Part shown: piece after piece, positions 1 to 6,997 of the stretch | How the letters are laid out: every line of letters starts with the position of its first letter | Position numbering within the stretch: the first letter of the stretch is position 1 | Translations under genes and position numbers: made by a program | DNA from: Leptospira sp. 96542 | GTDB lineage: Bacteria > Spirochaetota > Leptospiria > Leptospirales > Leptospiraceae | Direction: 5' to 3' | DNA length: 48,063 bases | Assembly: GCA_029310945.1 (NCBI GenBank) | Contig: JARJFC010000032.1 | Coordinates: forward strand, 1-48,063 | Notes under the pieces: model-generated | What the model was told of the DNA's origin: nothing | Databases searched by the model: none | The model's input: only the letters and a program-made list of their open reading frames with translations

Positions 1-514
1 TGATTCGTTAGTCACGCTACTGTGTATGTTGTAAAAGATCTTCTTTAGCAATCAAGTCAGTTCCTTATCCAGGCTTAACTCAATCACCGTTTCACCATCT
101 TTCGGAATGTACACTCCACGTCAAACCCTTTTTAGCAAAATTATCCAAATTTATTAAAACTTTTACCCAATGCTTATACACATTTTAACACGATCGTTGA
201 AGGATCTAAGATATAAAACAAAACCATGCTTCCCATTTTCCCCAATTTAAGTGACCGAATCCGAACAGAACAGAACAAAACAACTGCTATCTCCAGGAAA
301 ATCCTTTAAATAAAGGATCAAAGTCGATACCACTTGCGAACGAAAAATACCAAATCACTTACGATACTTTTTAAAAACTTTTTTTCTTCCAAAAAGTGAA
401 AAGAAATTTCTTGTTTTTTACACATTAAAACTTGATTTTTAATAATTCCCAAGAACCTTTTCTCATAATTTCGTCTAAGTATCTTTCGGATAGAATTTCT
501 TTGGAGTAACCAAA
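1..514. other. gene-poor AT-rich stretch, possible gene remnants
   Basis: No complete gene is supported here. On the minus strand two short coding-looking pieces lie in different frames and are broken by stops: one near 60-125 reads RGVYIPKDGETVIEL and ends DKELT-stop, another near 170-240 contains GFVLYLRSFNDR. They may be leftovers of a decayed gene, or chance. The rest is AT-rich with no RNA gene that I can recognise. The 5' flank of the next gene, with a short palindrome at 301-318, occupies the right part. Confidence 0.35.
301..318. repeat. 8-bp palindrome with 2-bp spacer
   Basis: ATCCTTTA-AA-TAAAGGAT is a perfect inverted repeat about 200 bp upstream of the first gene. It could be a dimeric regulator operator or a small hairpin. 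No T-tract follows, so a terminator is unlikely. Nothing else links it to a function. Confidence 0.35.
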
Positions 515-1144
515 TTGAATAACAGAGCCCCTTCTGCCACATTCATACAAAACTGTACAGAGTTACTTTCAGGTAACGATGGAGAGTATTATGCCTATCG
601 ATATTATGAATTCATAAATGGTGGGGACGAAATGTACGCATCCAATGCTCCAATTGACCAGGGGGAATGGATAGGTCTTACAGTTGCAAAACAAACAGAA
701 CTTGCGGAACAAATGCTAAATGTTCCATCCCTAAATATACGATACCCTGGAACTTTTAGTGGACCTGCAACAAAGGATTTACAAATGTTTGTCGGACTTG
801 ATCGATTGGAATCTTTGACTGGGGATTTCATGCAGGTCGAATCTTATAGGAAGCTTTTGGAACTGCCGAACTTAGATGAAATTAGTTTTGATGTATATGC
901 ACATTCTAGCGGATATAAAATGGGTATATGGAGTGTAATGGATGTTTTGTTGGGCATTCATACCGAAGGTTTTCATGGTAAATTAAAAGGACTCATAGAG
1001 TATAAAAAAAAACTATATCTGGAAAAATCTTTACCTATTTTACAGAACGACCTATCTGAGACAGAATCGCAATATGATGATTTTTATAAGTTTTTAAAGG
1101 ATTCGATTACGGAAGAATTTTTGTATAAAAACTATGGAAGATGA
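515..1144 (+). CDS. hypothetical protein, first of two tandem paralogues
   Basis: I do not recognise this 209-residue protein. It starts at TTG 515, chosen because GGAG lies 8 bases upstream and no ATG fits. It is soluble, acidic, and has no signal peptide or membrane segment. It is clearly paralogous to the next gene (1377-2033): both carry a YR-YEF-GGD motif near residues 29-40, an LNVPSLNI-YPGT-SGP-TKDLQ block near residues 68-90, GLD-LESL-GDFM-VESY, and end in EFLYKN. Identity looks like about half over the shared core. The pattern of spaced leucines and aromatic residues suggests an all-protein scaffold or immunity-type protein, but this is a guess; no catalytic motif is visible. Confidence 0.75.
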   Translation: MNNRAPSATFIQNCTELLSGNDGEYYAYRYYEFINGGDEMYASNAPIDQGEWIGLTVAKQTELAEQMLNVPSLNIRYPGTFSGPATKDLQMFVGLDRLESLTGDFMQVESYRKLLELPNLDEISFDVYAHSSGYKMGIWSVMDVLLGIHTEGFHGKLKGLIEYKKKLYLEKSLPILQNDLSETESQYDDFYKFLKDSITEEFLYKNYGR

Positions 1145-1204
1145 ACGAATGAAATTAGGCGATCTTGACTAAGCAGATTTATTTCGTATAGTCTATTGAT
1201 CCAT

Positions 1205-1310
1205 GCGCCAGGGATCGCAGCGGAAATCTTTTCACGGAGAGAAAAATTGGAGCGAAGAGCCCGGTCGGGTAAAAATCCCAAAGCCCAAACATAGGTTAGA
1301 TCCGAGGCGC
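1205..1310. repeat. palindromic intergenic element with terminal inverted repeats
   Basis: The 233-bp gap between the two paralogues contains a GC-richer segment with imperfect 12-bp inverted ends: GCGCCAGGGATC at 1205-1216 and GATCCGAGGCGC at 1299-1310 (10 of 12 positions pair). Inside, AATCTTTTC and GAAAAATT around 1224-1248 can form a second stem-loop, and GGAGCGAAGAGCCCGGTCGGG follows. Composition and structure differ from the surrounding AT-rich DNA. It resembles a small dispersed repeat or MITE-like element, or a structured RNA; copy number cannot be judged from one window. An open frame beginning at ATG 1203 is an artefact of this element. Confidence 0.5.
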
Positions 1311-1376
1311 CCCATTGCAACATTCGATCCAATCGAAAGACAATATTTACTTATATATAATCCTAAAGGAGATTTT

Positions 1377-2033
1377 ATGGCAACGCAATCAACAGAATTC
1401 ATCGCAAACTACCTAAAGTTATTGGAAGAAAATTATGGAAACTATAGTTATAGATGTTATGAATTTATTAGCGGAGGGGACAGTTTATATACCAGTAAAT
1501 TCCCCATTAAGGAAAAAGATTGGAAAGAATTTTCTCACCAAAAACAAGCAGAGGTTGCGGAAAACTATCTGAATGTTCCTTCCCTAAATATAGGATACCC
1601 AGGAACAGAGAGCGGACCTTATACGAAAGATTTACAGATATTTTATGGTTTGGACAAATTGGAATCTTTGAGTGGAGATTTTATGATGGTGGAATCTTAT
1701 CATCATCTTCTTAAGTTAAAAAACTTGGATCGCCTGAATGTCGATACCTATGCGCATCTCGTAGGTTATATAAAAAGAATTTGGACTGTTTTTGATGCAT
1801 TGATTTTCTCCCACGAATACCAACGTAGGCATCTAGTCGAAGTGGAAGGAATTCTAAAATATAAGAAAGAACTGCAACTGGACAAACCGTTCGATTTTTA
1901 CTCGGAAGACCCGAAGCTAAAAGCGCCTTCCGAAGATGAGGACTTAACCGATTGGAACGGTTGGGATGAGTGGGAAGAAAATTTAAAGAAAACGATCACT
2001 AAAGAATTTTTGTATAAGAATTTTAGTCTTTAA
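1377..2033 (+). CDS. hypothetical protein, second of two tandem paralogues
   Basis: This 218-residue protein is unrecognised but is a paralogue of the gene at 515-1144. ATG 1377 is preferred over upstream ATG 1203 because AAAGGAG lies 6-12 bases upstream and because the extra 58 residues would come from the palindromic element and have no match in the paralogue. Shared blocks include YEFISGGD, LNVPSLNIGYPGT, TKDLQIFYGLDKLESLSGDFM and the C-terminal TKEFLYKN. Near the C-terminus it has an acidic insert (PSEDEDLTDWNGWDEWEE) that the first copy lacks. No signal peptide, membrane segment or catalytic motif is visible. Its stop codon overlaps the stop of the decayed minus-strand gene downstream. 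Confidence 0.8.
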   Translation: MATQSTEFIANYLKLLEENYGNYSYRCYEFISGGDSLYTSKFPIKEKDWKEFSHQKQAEVAENYLNVPSLNIGYPGTESGPYTKDLQIFYGLDKLESLSGDFMMVESYHHLLKLKNLDRLNVDTYAHLVGYIKRIWTVFDALIFSHEYQRRHLVEVEGILKYKKELQLDKPFDFYSEDPKLKAPSEDEDLTDWNGWDEWEENLKKTITKEFLYKNFSL

Positions 2034-2369
2034 GAATTCTTTTTAGAAAGAGCTTCCTTCACTCTAAATTTCACCATCTTAGTGATTAAGGCAAAAGGAA
2101 GCGGCTTTCCAAAAGGAAACTGAACTGCCCCCTTTGGAGTATTTGTATTTAGTAAGTAAAGATTCAAATTGAATGATCGGGTCGGAAGTAGGATAAAACC
2201 CAACATAATTTTTGTTAGCTGCAAAATAGACTAAGTTTTCGCCCATCGCAAACGCAGGCATTCCATAACTGATTTTTTCCTCTGCTTTCGGTGCTGCCTT
2301 TCGAATCGCTTCTCTCAATTCCTGTAATATCTTTTGGATGTCTTTCGGGAAACTGGAAACAAATACTTT
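2030..2369 (-). pseudogene. DUF1801 (YdhG/Fra-like) family protein, frameshifted
   Basis: Two minus-strand frames join into one DUF1801-like protein. The first covers FPKDIQKILQELREAIRKA, then KISYGMPAF, VYFAANKNYVGFYP and KYKYSKG; the second continues KGAVQFPFGKPLP, ITKMVKFRVKEAL. They join if one C is removed from the run of five C at 2128-2132, so there is a +1 frameshift in a homopolymer. The N-terminal part before FPKDIQ has no ATG, GTG or TTG in frame and runs into the next gene, so the front is also damaged. YGMPAF and the late PFGKPLP match what I know of this small family, whose members have been linked to iron handling. The frameshift alone could be a sequencing error; the lost start argues for real decay. 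Confidence 0.65.
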
Positions 2370-2373
2370 ACAT

Positions 2374-3504
2374 ATGAATAGTATATTTTTAAGTGGTTGT
2401 GTGCAACCTCACTCTTCAGAAAAAAGAATCAAACGAGGCACCATTTCCCAAATCGAAGGAAGGTTTGCGAAAACATTTCGAGAGGAATGGACGGAAGACC
2501 GCGAAGATGATCTGTTACCGAAAAACATCAAAACGGAATATTTGAAAGAATATCCCAAATCTCTTCTCTCCAGAAACGATTCTCCCGACATCCCTTATGA
2601 TTTAAGTTTAAATCCTTATAGAGGTTGTGAACATGGTTGTATTTATTGTTACGCGAGACCGAATCATGCTTATGTGGATCTTTCCCCCGGAATCGATTTC
2701 GAATCCAAAATTTTCATCAAACAAAACACAAAAGAAGTTTTTGTAGAAGACTTAAAGAAAAAATTTAAGTCTGGAAATTATGATCCAATTGTTTTCGGTT
2801 CAGTGACAGATTCCTATCAACCAGTGGAAAGAAAAACAGAAAACACAAGAAAACTTTTAGAAACAAGTTTCAAATTCAAACAAGCCACAGAAATCATAAC
2901 TAAATCCTCTCTCATCACTAGAGACATTGACATACTCAGTGAAATGGCAAAACTAAATTTAATTCGAGTTTGTTTTTCCGTCACAACATTAGATTCCGTA
3001 CTTTGGTCCAAATTGGAACCAAGGGCACCTTCACCAAACAAACGTATGGAGGCCATAGAAAAGTTGACTCAAGCAGGCATTCCCGTCATTCTGATGTTTG
3101 CTCCTGTGATTCCTTTCTTAAACGATCATGAAATGGAATCCATTGTGAAAGAAGGCAAAAAAAGAGGAATCTCACAAGCAGTTATGATTTTACTTCGCCT
3201 TCCTTATGAACTTTCTGATCTATTCTCTGATTGGCTAGAAGAACACTTCCCTCTTAAAAAAGATAAAATATTAGGACTATTGAAAGACACTAGAGAAGGA
3301 AAATTATATAAGTCTGGTTTTCATCAAAGGATGACTGGAACAGGAAACTATGCAGATCTTCTTAGAGCTAGATTCAAGTTGGTGAAAAAACAAATGAGTC
3401 TGGATCTAAAACCAGCAGAGTTGAATACGAAGTTATTTCATATTCCCCTCGAATACCAAAGAAAACAATCCAAGGGTGAAGAATTTTTACCAGGTTTGTT
3501 TTGA
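2374..3504 (+). CDS. PA0069-family radical SAM protein (SplB-like)
   Basis: The protein belongs to the radical SAM group often named DNA repair photolyase or spore-photoproduct-lyase-like (PA0069 family). The diagnostic block is LLSRNDSPDIPYDLSLNPYRG followed by CEHGCIYCYARP, which holds the C-x3-C-x2-C triad that binds the [4Fe-4S] cluster. Further family traits are GSVTDSYQPVE and LEPRAPSP. The true substrate of this branch is not established. The start is uncertain: ATG 2338, ATG 2374 and GTG 2401 are in frame and none has a good ribosome binding site; 2338 would overlap the decayed DUF1801 gene most, and 2401 would fit the family N-terminus (RGT---GRF a few residues in). It converges with trpC, 3 bases apart. 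Confidence 0.85.
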   Translation: MNSIFLSGCVQPHSSEKRIKRGTISQIEGRFAKTFREEWTEDREDDLLPKNIKTEYLKEYPKSLLSRNDSPDIPYDLSLNPYRGCEHGCIYCYARPNHAYVDLSPGIDFESKIFIKQNTKEVFVEDLKKKFKSGNYDPIVFGSVTDSYQPVERKTENTRKLLETSFKFKQATEIITKSSLITRDIDILSEMAKLNLIRVCFSVTTLDSVLWSKLEPRAPSPNKRMEAIEKLTQAGIPVILMFAPVIPFLNDHEMESIVKEGKKRGISQAVMILLRLPYELSDLFSDWLEEHFPLKKDKILGLLKDTREGKLYKSGFHQRMTGTGNYADLLRARFKLVKKQMSLDLKPAELNTKLFHIPLEYQRKQSKGEEFLPGLF

Positions 3505-3507
3505 AGA

Positions 3508-4269
3508 TTAATAAATTCCTGTTGTCAATTTACGGTAAGCAACCGTTATGTCTTCCTCTTTCATAAAGTATGTGCCGATGAGGACTGAATCCACTATATT
3601 TTGGTAATCCAACATGTCTTTATGGGAATGGATTCCTGACTCCGCCACTCGAATTAAATTTTTTGGAATTTTAGGTGCAAGTTCCTTCACTAAATCGGGA
3701 TGAATGGCAAAGGTATCAAGGTCTCGTGTATTGATTCCAATCACATCCATTCCTAGTTCCAAGGCCAAATCCACCTCACGCTCATTATGTGTTTCGACAA
3801 GAACACCTAGCCCAAGTGTTTTGGCATATAAAAAGAGTTCTCGTAGCCTACTTTTTTCCAAAATCCTTATAATGAGCAAAATAGCGGACGCCCCATAGGC
3901 ATAAGCTTCCTGGATTTGAGATTCATGGATGATAAAATCCTTTCGGATGACGGGAATGGACACAGAACGACTCACTTCATATAAATCATCGAGTGAGCCA
4001 TAAAAATAATTTTTGTCGGTCAAAACCGAAATGGCACTGGCACCACATCGTTCGTATTCTTTGGCAATGGCCGCAGCAGAATAATTTGGTCGAAGAATGC
4101 CCGCACTCGGACTCCCCTTTTTGCATTCCGCAATGACAGTGAGAGAAGATTTTTTTAGTGATTCTGCAAATGGATGCAGAGGCACATCTCTCCCAGGGAG
4201 AGAAGTGAGGTCAATTCCAGCAATTTCTTCTTTTTTGGTTTCGACGATTTTATGCAGGATGGGATTCGT
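3508..4269 (-). CDS. trpC: indole-3-glycerol phosphate synthase
   Basis: TrpC closes the indole ring in tryptophan synthesis: CdRP to indole-3-glycerol phosphate. Motifs of the TIM barrel are in order: IAECKKGSPSAGI (catalytic Lys), VIRKDFIIHE (second Lys), LGVLVETHNE (Glu), IGINTRDL and RVAESGI. The first canonical start in frame is GTG 4185, but that would cut about 28 residues, and the frame upstream reads NPILHKIVETKKEEIAGI, which is the normal TrpC N-terminus. A good AAGGA lies just before ATC 4270-4272 and ACG 4267-4269; no ATG, GTG or TTG exists there. I give ACG 4269 (253 residues, normal length); ATC 4272 is equally possible. It follows the STAS gene by about 25 bases and is probably cotranscribed with it. 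Confidence 0.88.
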   Translation of the reverse strand, partial: TNPILHKIVETKKEEIAGIDLTSLPGRDVPLHPFAESLKKSSLTVIAECKKGSPSAGILRPNYSAAAIAKEYERCGASAISVLTDKNYFYGSLDDLYEVSRSVSIPVIRKDFIIHESQIQEAYAYGASAILLIIRILEKSRLRELFLYAKTLGLGVLVETHNEREVDLALELGMDVIGINTRDLDTFAIHPDLVKELAPKIPKNLIRVAESGIHSHKDMLDYQNIVDSVLIGTYFMKEEDITVAYRKLTTGIY

Positions 4270-4296
4270 GATGAAATCCTTAAACTTATAAAATTT

Positions 4297-4629
4297 TTAA
4301 AATGCTTTGAGAGCCGCATCTTCCGATTCGTAGATATCGAAAAGTGAGGTCAATTCAATGACATCAAAAATACGTTTCACCGCAGGTTTGATATTTGAAA
4401 TTTTTAGGGCACCATCTTTCGAATTGAGTTTACGTAATGTGGAGATACAAGCCCGGAACCCAGAAGAAGACATGTATTCAACATCCTTCATATTGAGTAG
4501 AACCTTCCTATGACCAGCATTGTCGATAAGATCCATGAGACCTTCTTCTACTTCATTTGCCACGGAAACGTCCAATCGACCTTCCAAATAGACAACCAGT
4601 TTTCCGTCTTTGACTTCGTGTTTTAGCAC
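4297..4629 (-). CDS. STAS-domain anti-sigma factor antagonist
   Basis: This 110-residue protein is a single STAS domain of the SpoIIAA/RsbV type, which binds an anti-sigma kinase and is switched by serine phosphorylation. The N-terminal strand LVVYLEGRLDVSVANEVEE and the loop VEYMSSSGFRACIST are typical. Aligned with the SpoIIAA loop (DSSG), the phospho-acceptor would be Ser55 and the usual Asp before it is Ser54. No kinase or phosphatase partner is next to it, so its circuit is unknown. It starts at ATG 4629, and only 18 bases separate that from an upstream in-frame ATG of murD on the other strand. Confidence 0.85.
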   Translation of the reverse strand: MLKHEVKDGKLVVYLEGRLDVSVANEVEEGLMDLIDNAGHRKVLLNMKDVEYMSSSGFRACISTLRKLNSKDGALKISNIKPAVKRIFDVIELTSLFDIYESEDAALKAF

Positions 4630-4689
4630 TTATTCACCCAACCTGATATGATTTTACAAAATCAGGCCTTTTTAGCGGACTGTCAATCA

Positions 4690-6084
4690 ATGTTTTCAAA
4701 ACCGATTCCAGACCCCAAAGAGTTACTTTCCTACGATAATTTCCTAATTTTGGGAGGGGGAGTATCTGGCGAATCTGCAGCCAATCTACTGATTTCCTTG
4801 GGAAAATCTTGTGATCTGCTGGATAAATCGCCCAATCTCACACAAAACCAAAGATTCAGATATACATTCTCCGAAGAGGATTTTGAGAAAGCTATTGCTT
4901 CCAACCAAGTTCTGATCAAAAGCCCTGGGATATCTCCGTCGCACCCAACACTACGTTTGGCAAGAACATTAGGAATTCCTATCCTAAGTGAAATTGCCTT
5001 AGGGAGGGTATTTTATAAAGGATGCCTTGTTGGAATTACAGGTACAGACGGGAAATCCACTACGACCGCCCTAACCCACCATATCATAAAATCAAAATTT
5101 CCTAATTCTAAAATGGGTGGAAATATTGGTGTGCCATTCACTCAGTTTTGCACAGAAGATTTGGATTTGGTGGTGCTTGAATTATCCAGTTATCAGCTGG
5201 AAGATTCACCTAACTTAGAGCTTAGTGTGGGGGTGATCACAAATATTGCAACAGATCACCTGGAAAGGCATATAACGATGGAAAATTATCTATCAGCCAA
5301 ATGGAAAATTTCGAATTTAAATGAAAAGAATCATCATTTCATTTTACCAGATTCTCTTTGGGAAAAAATGCGTCAAAAGATAGAACATTATGACGCCAAA
5401 GTATTGTTATTTGGCAGCAATGACCGATCTCAAATACAAGTGGATTTTAAAAATCAGAAAATTATTTCAATGGATGGAGAATACGATACCAAAAATTTTC
5501 CGCTTCCAGGGTTTCATAATCTACAAAACCTAAGTGTTGCCATAGGAATCGCAGAGGTTCTGGGTTTATCCAAAGAACAAATCACTTCACAGTATTTAGA
5601 ATTTGAAGGACTGCCCCACCGTTTTAAAAAATTAAACAAAAAGGATCATAACCTTTATCCAAATTTGGTAGTCATCAATGATTCTAAATCCACAAATCTA
5701 CACAGTATGTTATCTGGTTTGTCTGGTTTTTCAAAGGAAGATAAAATCTATTTGATCCTCGGTGGGGAACCAAAGGGAGAGAATTTCCAACCTTTTTTTG
5801 ACAGGTGGAAAGAATTAAATTGTGAAGTTTGGGTTTATGGAAAAGCAACCAAAGTTTGGCAAAGTGAATTTCAAGAAAAAATTCTCGGATGTAAATTTGT
5901 TCCAAACCCCAAAGAAGCGTTAACGCAGATTAAAACCCAGATCCAATTAGATGCGAACACTATGTCCCAATCTGCCACAATTCTATTTTCACCTGCCTGC
6001 GCAAGTTTTGACCTCTATAAAAATTTTTCAGAAAGAGGCGATGATTTCGAAAACCAAATTCGGAAACTATTTTCTACTACTTAA
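4690..6084 (+). CDS. murD: UDP-N-acetylmuramoylalanine--D-glutamate ligase
   Basis: MurD adds D-glutamate to UDP-MurNAc-L-Ala in the cytoplasmic stage of peptidoglycan synthesis, using ATP. The N-terminal UDP-binding Rossmann motif is NFLILGGGVSGESAANLL, the ATP loop is VGITGTDGKSTTT, and LELSSYQLE, NIATDHLERH, LPHRFK and NDSKSTN are all family motifs in the right order. ATG 4690 gives 464 residues, near the family size; ATG 4648 would add 14 residues but leave only 18 bases to the divergent STAS gene. Neither start has a clear ribosome binding site. It converges with fabI, 16 bases apart. Confidence 0.92.
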   Translation: MFSKPIPDPKELLSYDNFLILGGGVSGESAANLLISLGKSCDLLDKSPNLTQNQRFRYTFSEEDFEKAIASNQVLIKSPGISPSHPTLRLARTLGIPILSEIALGRVFYKGCLVGITGTDGKSTTTALTHHIIKSKFPNSKMGGNIGVPFTQFCTEDLDLVVLELSSYQLEDSPNLELSVGVITNIATDHLERHITMENYLSAKWKISNLNEKNHHFILPDSLWEKMRQKIEHYDAKVLLFGSNDRSQIQVDFKNQKIISMDGEYDTKNFPLPGFHNLQNLSVAIGIAEVLGLSKEQITSQYLEFEGLPHRFKKLNKKDHNLYPNLVVINDSKSTNLHSMLSGLSGFSKEDKIYLILGGEPKGENFQPFFDRWKELNCEVWVYGKATKVWQSEFQEKILGCKFVPNPKEALTQIKTQIQLDANTMSQSATILFSPACASFDLYKNFSERGDDFENQIRKLFSTT

Positions 6085-6100
6085 GGTTTTTGTCGAATGA

Positions 6101-6934
6101 CTAACCTCGGATATGATAACCACCATCAATATGACGGATCTCACCTGTGACTCTATTAGATGGCCGAAAGAGATAAGCAACTTCTTCGGCTAGATCTTGG
6201 GGTCTTGCATTTCCTAGTGGAGAAAGTTCATTACAAACTGCCACGGCTTCAGTAAGACCTTCGATAGCAGAACCTGCCTTGCTACCTGTGAACGGTGAAA
6301 ATCGTAACACATTCACTTGGATTCCATCTGACTTACCTAATTCTAAAGCGAGTTCTTTTGCGATCCTTTCTAAGGCTGCCTTTGCCACACCAACGTTTTT
6401 GTAAGGATGAGAAACTAATTTTTCTGCACCTAAATAACTGAGGGCGAGTAAGGATGCATTTTTTGAAAAAAGAGAGGCGTTATACAAACTTTGTGTCAGA
6501 ACAAGGAAGGAAAATGCCGTAACATTCATAGTATCCATAAATTCTTCACGATTCACTTCCATAATTGGTTTTACCTTTCCCTTTCGGATTGTTTTGTCCA
6601 TCGCAATGGAATGTAAAAATGCGTTTAATCGAATACCTTTGTTTTTAAGATTCTCCACAAACTGATCGATATTGGATTGCAAACTAACATCTAACGGTAA
6701 AGTCAAAATGTTATCGCCTAGTTCATCCTTCACAGCTTCCTGGAAATCTGCGTATGTTTTTTGGAGGTAGATAATGGAATTTTCAGAAAGATTTTTGTGA
6801 CTTTCAGTGAGTCCAAGTCCAGAACAAACGAGGGTTGCACCTTGTTTTTGGCATTCCTTAGCAATGGTCAATGCAAGTGAAGATTTGTCCGTAATTCCTG
6901 TGATTAGAATCGTTTGACCAGATAATGGTTTCAT
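6101..6934 (-). CDS. fabI: enoyl-[acyl-carrier-protein] reductase (NADH)
   Basis: FabI reduces the trans-2-enoyl-ACP in the last step of each fatty acid elongation round. The 277-residue length and short-chain dehydrogenase fold fit. The nucleotide loop is the FabI form ITGITDKSSLALTIAK, LHSIAMD follows, and the catalytic set is SYLGAEK (Tyr167) with Tyr178-x6-Lys185 (YKNVGVAK). The end VTGEIRHIDGGYHIRG is typical. The spacing between the two tyrosines is one residue longer than in E. coli FabI. AGAGAGGAAA lies before ATG 6934. It sits 63 bases downstream of the HD-GYP gene and may be read from the same transcript. Confidence 0.92.
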   Translation of the reverse strand: MKPLSGQTILITGITDKSSLALTIAKECQKQGATLVCSGLGLTESHKNLSENSIIYLQKTYADFQEAVKDELGDNILTLPLDVSLQSNIDQFVENLKNKGIRLNAFLHSIAMDKTIRKGKVKPIMEVNREEFMDTMNVTAFSFLVLTQSLYNASLFSKNASLLALSYLGAEKLVSHPYKNVGVAKAALERIAKELALELGKSDGIQVNVLRFSPFTGSKAGSAIEGLTEAVAVCNELSPLGNARPQDLAEEVAYLFRPSNRVTGEIRHIDGGYHIRG

Positions 6935-6997
6935 TTAAATTTCCTCTCTTATTTAGACAAAGAAAATTTACCTGAAAACAAATACCCGAATTTTTTT

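Noticed and set aside
318..542. 74-codon minus-strand open frame
   Set aside because: Lys/Phe-rich product of AT-rich DNA, no ribosome binding site, overlaps the start of the supported gene at 515.
1203..1376. N-terminal extension of the second paralogue from ATG 1203
   Set aside because: The extra 58 residues derive from the palindromic element, have no counterpart in the paralogue, and AAAGGAG fits ATG 1377.
6080..6120. Possible terminator between murD and fabI
   Set aside because: Only a 5-bp AGGTT/AACCT pairing with no T-run after it.
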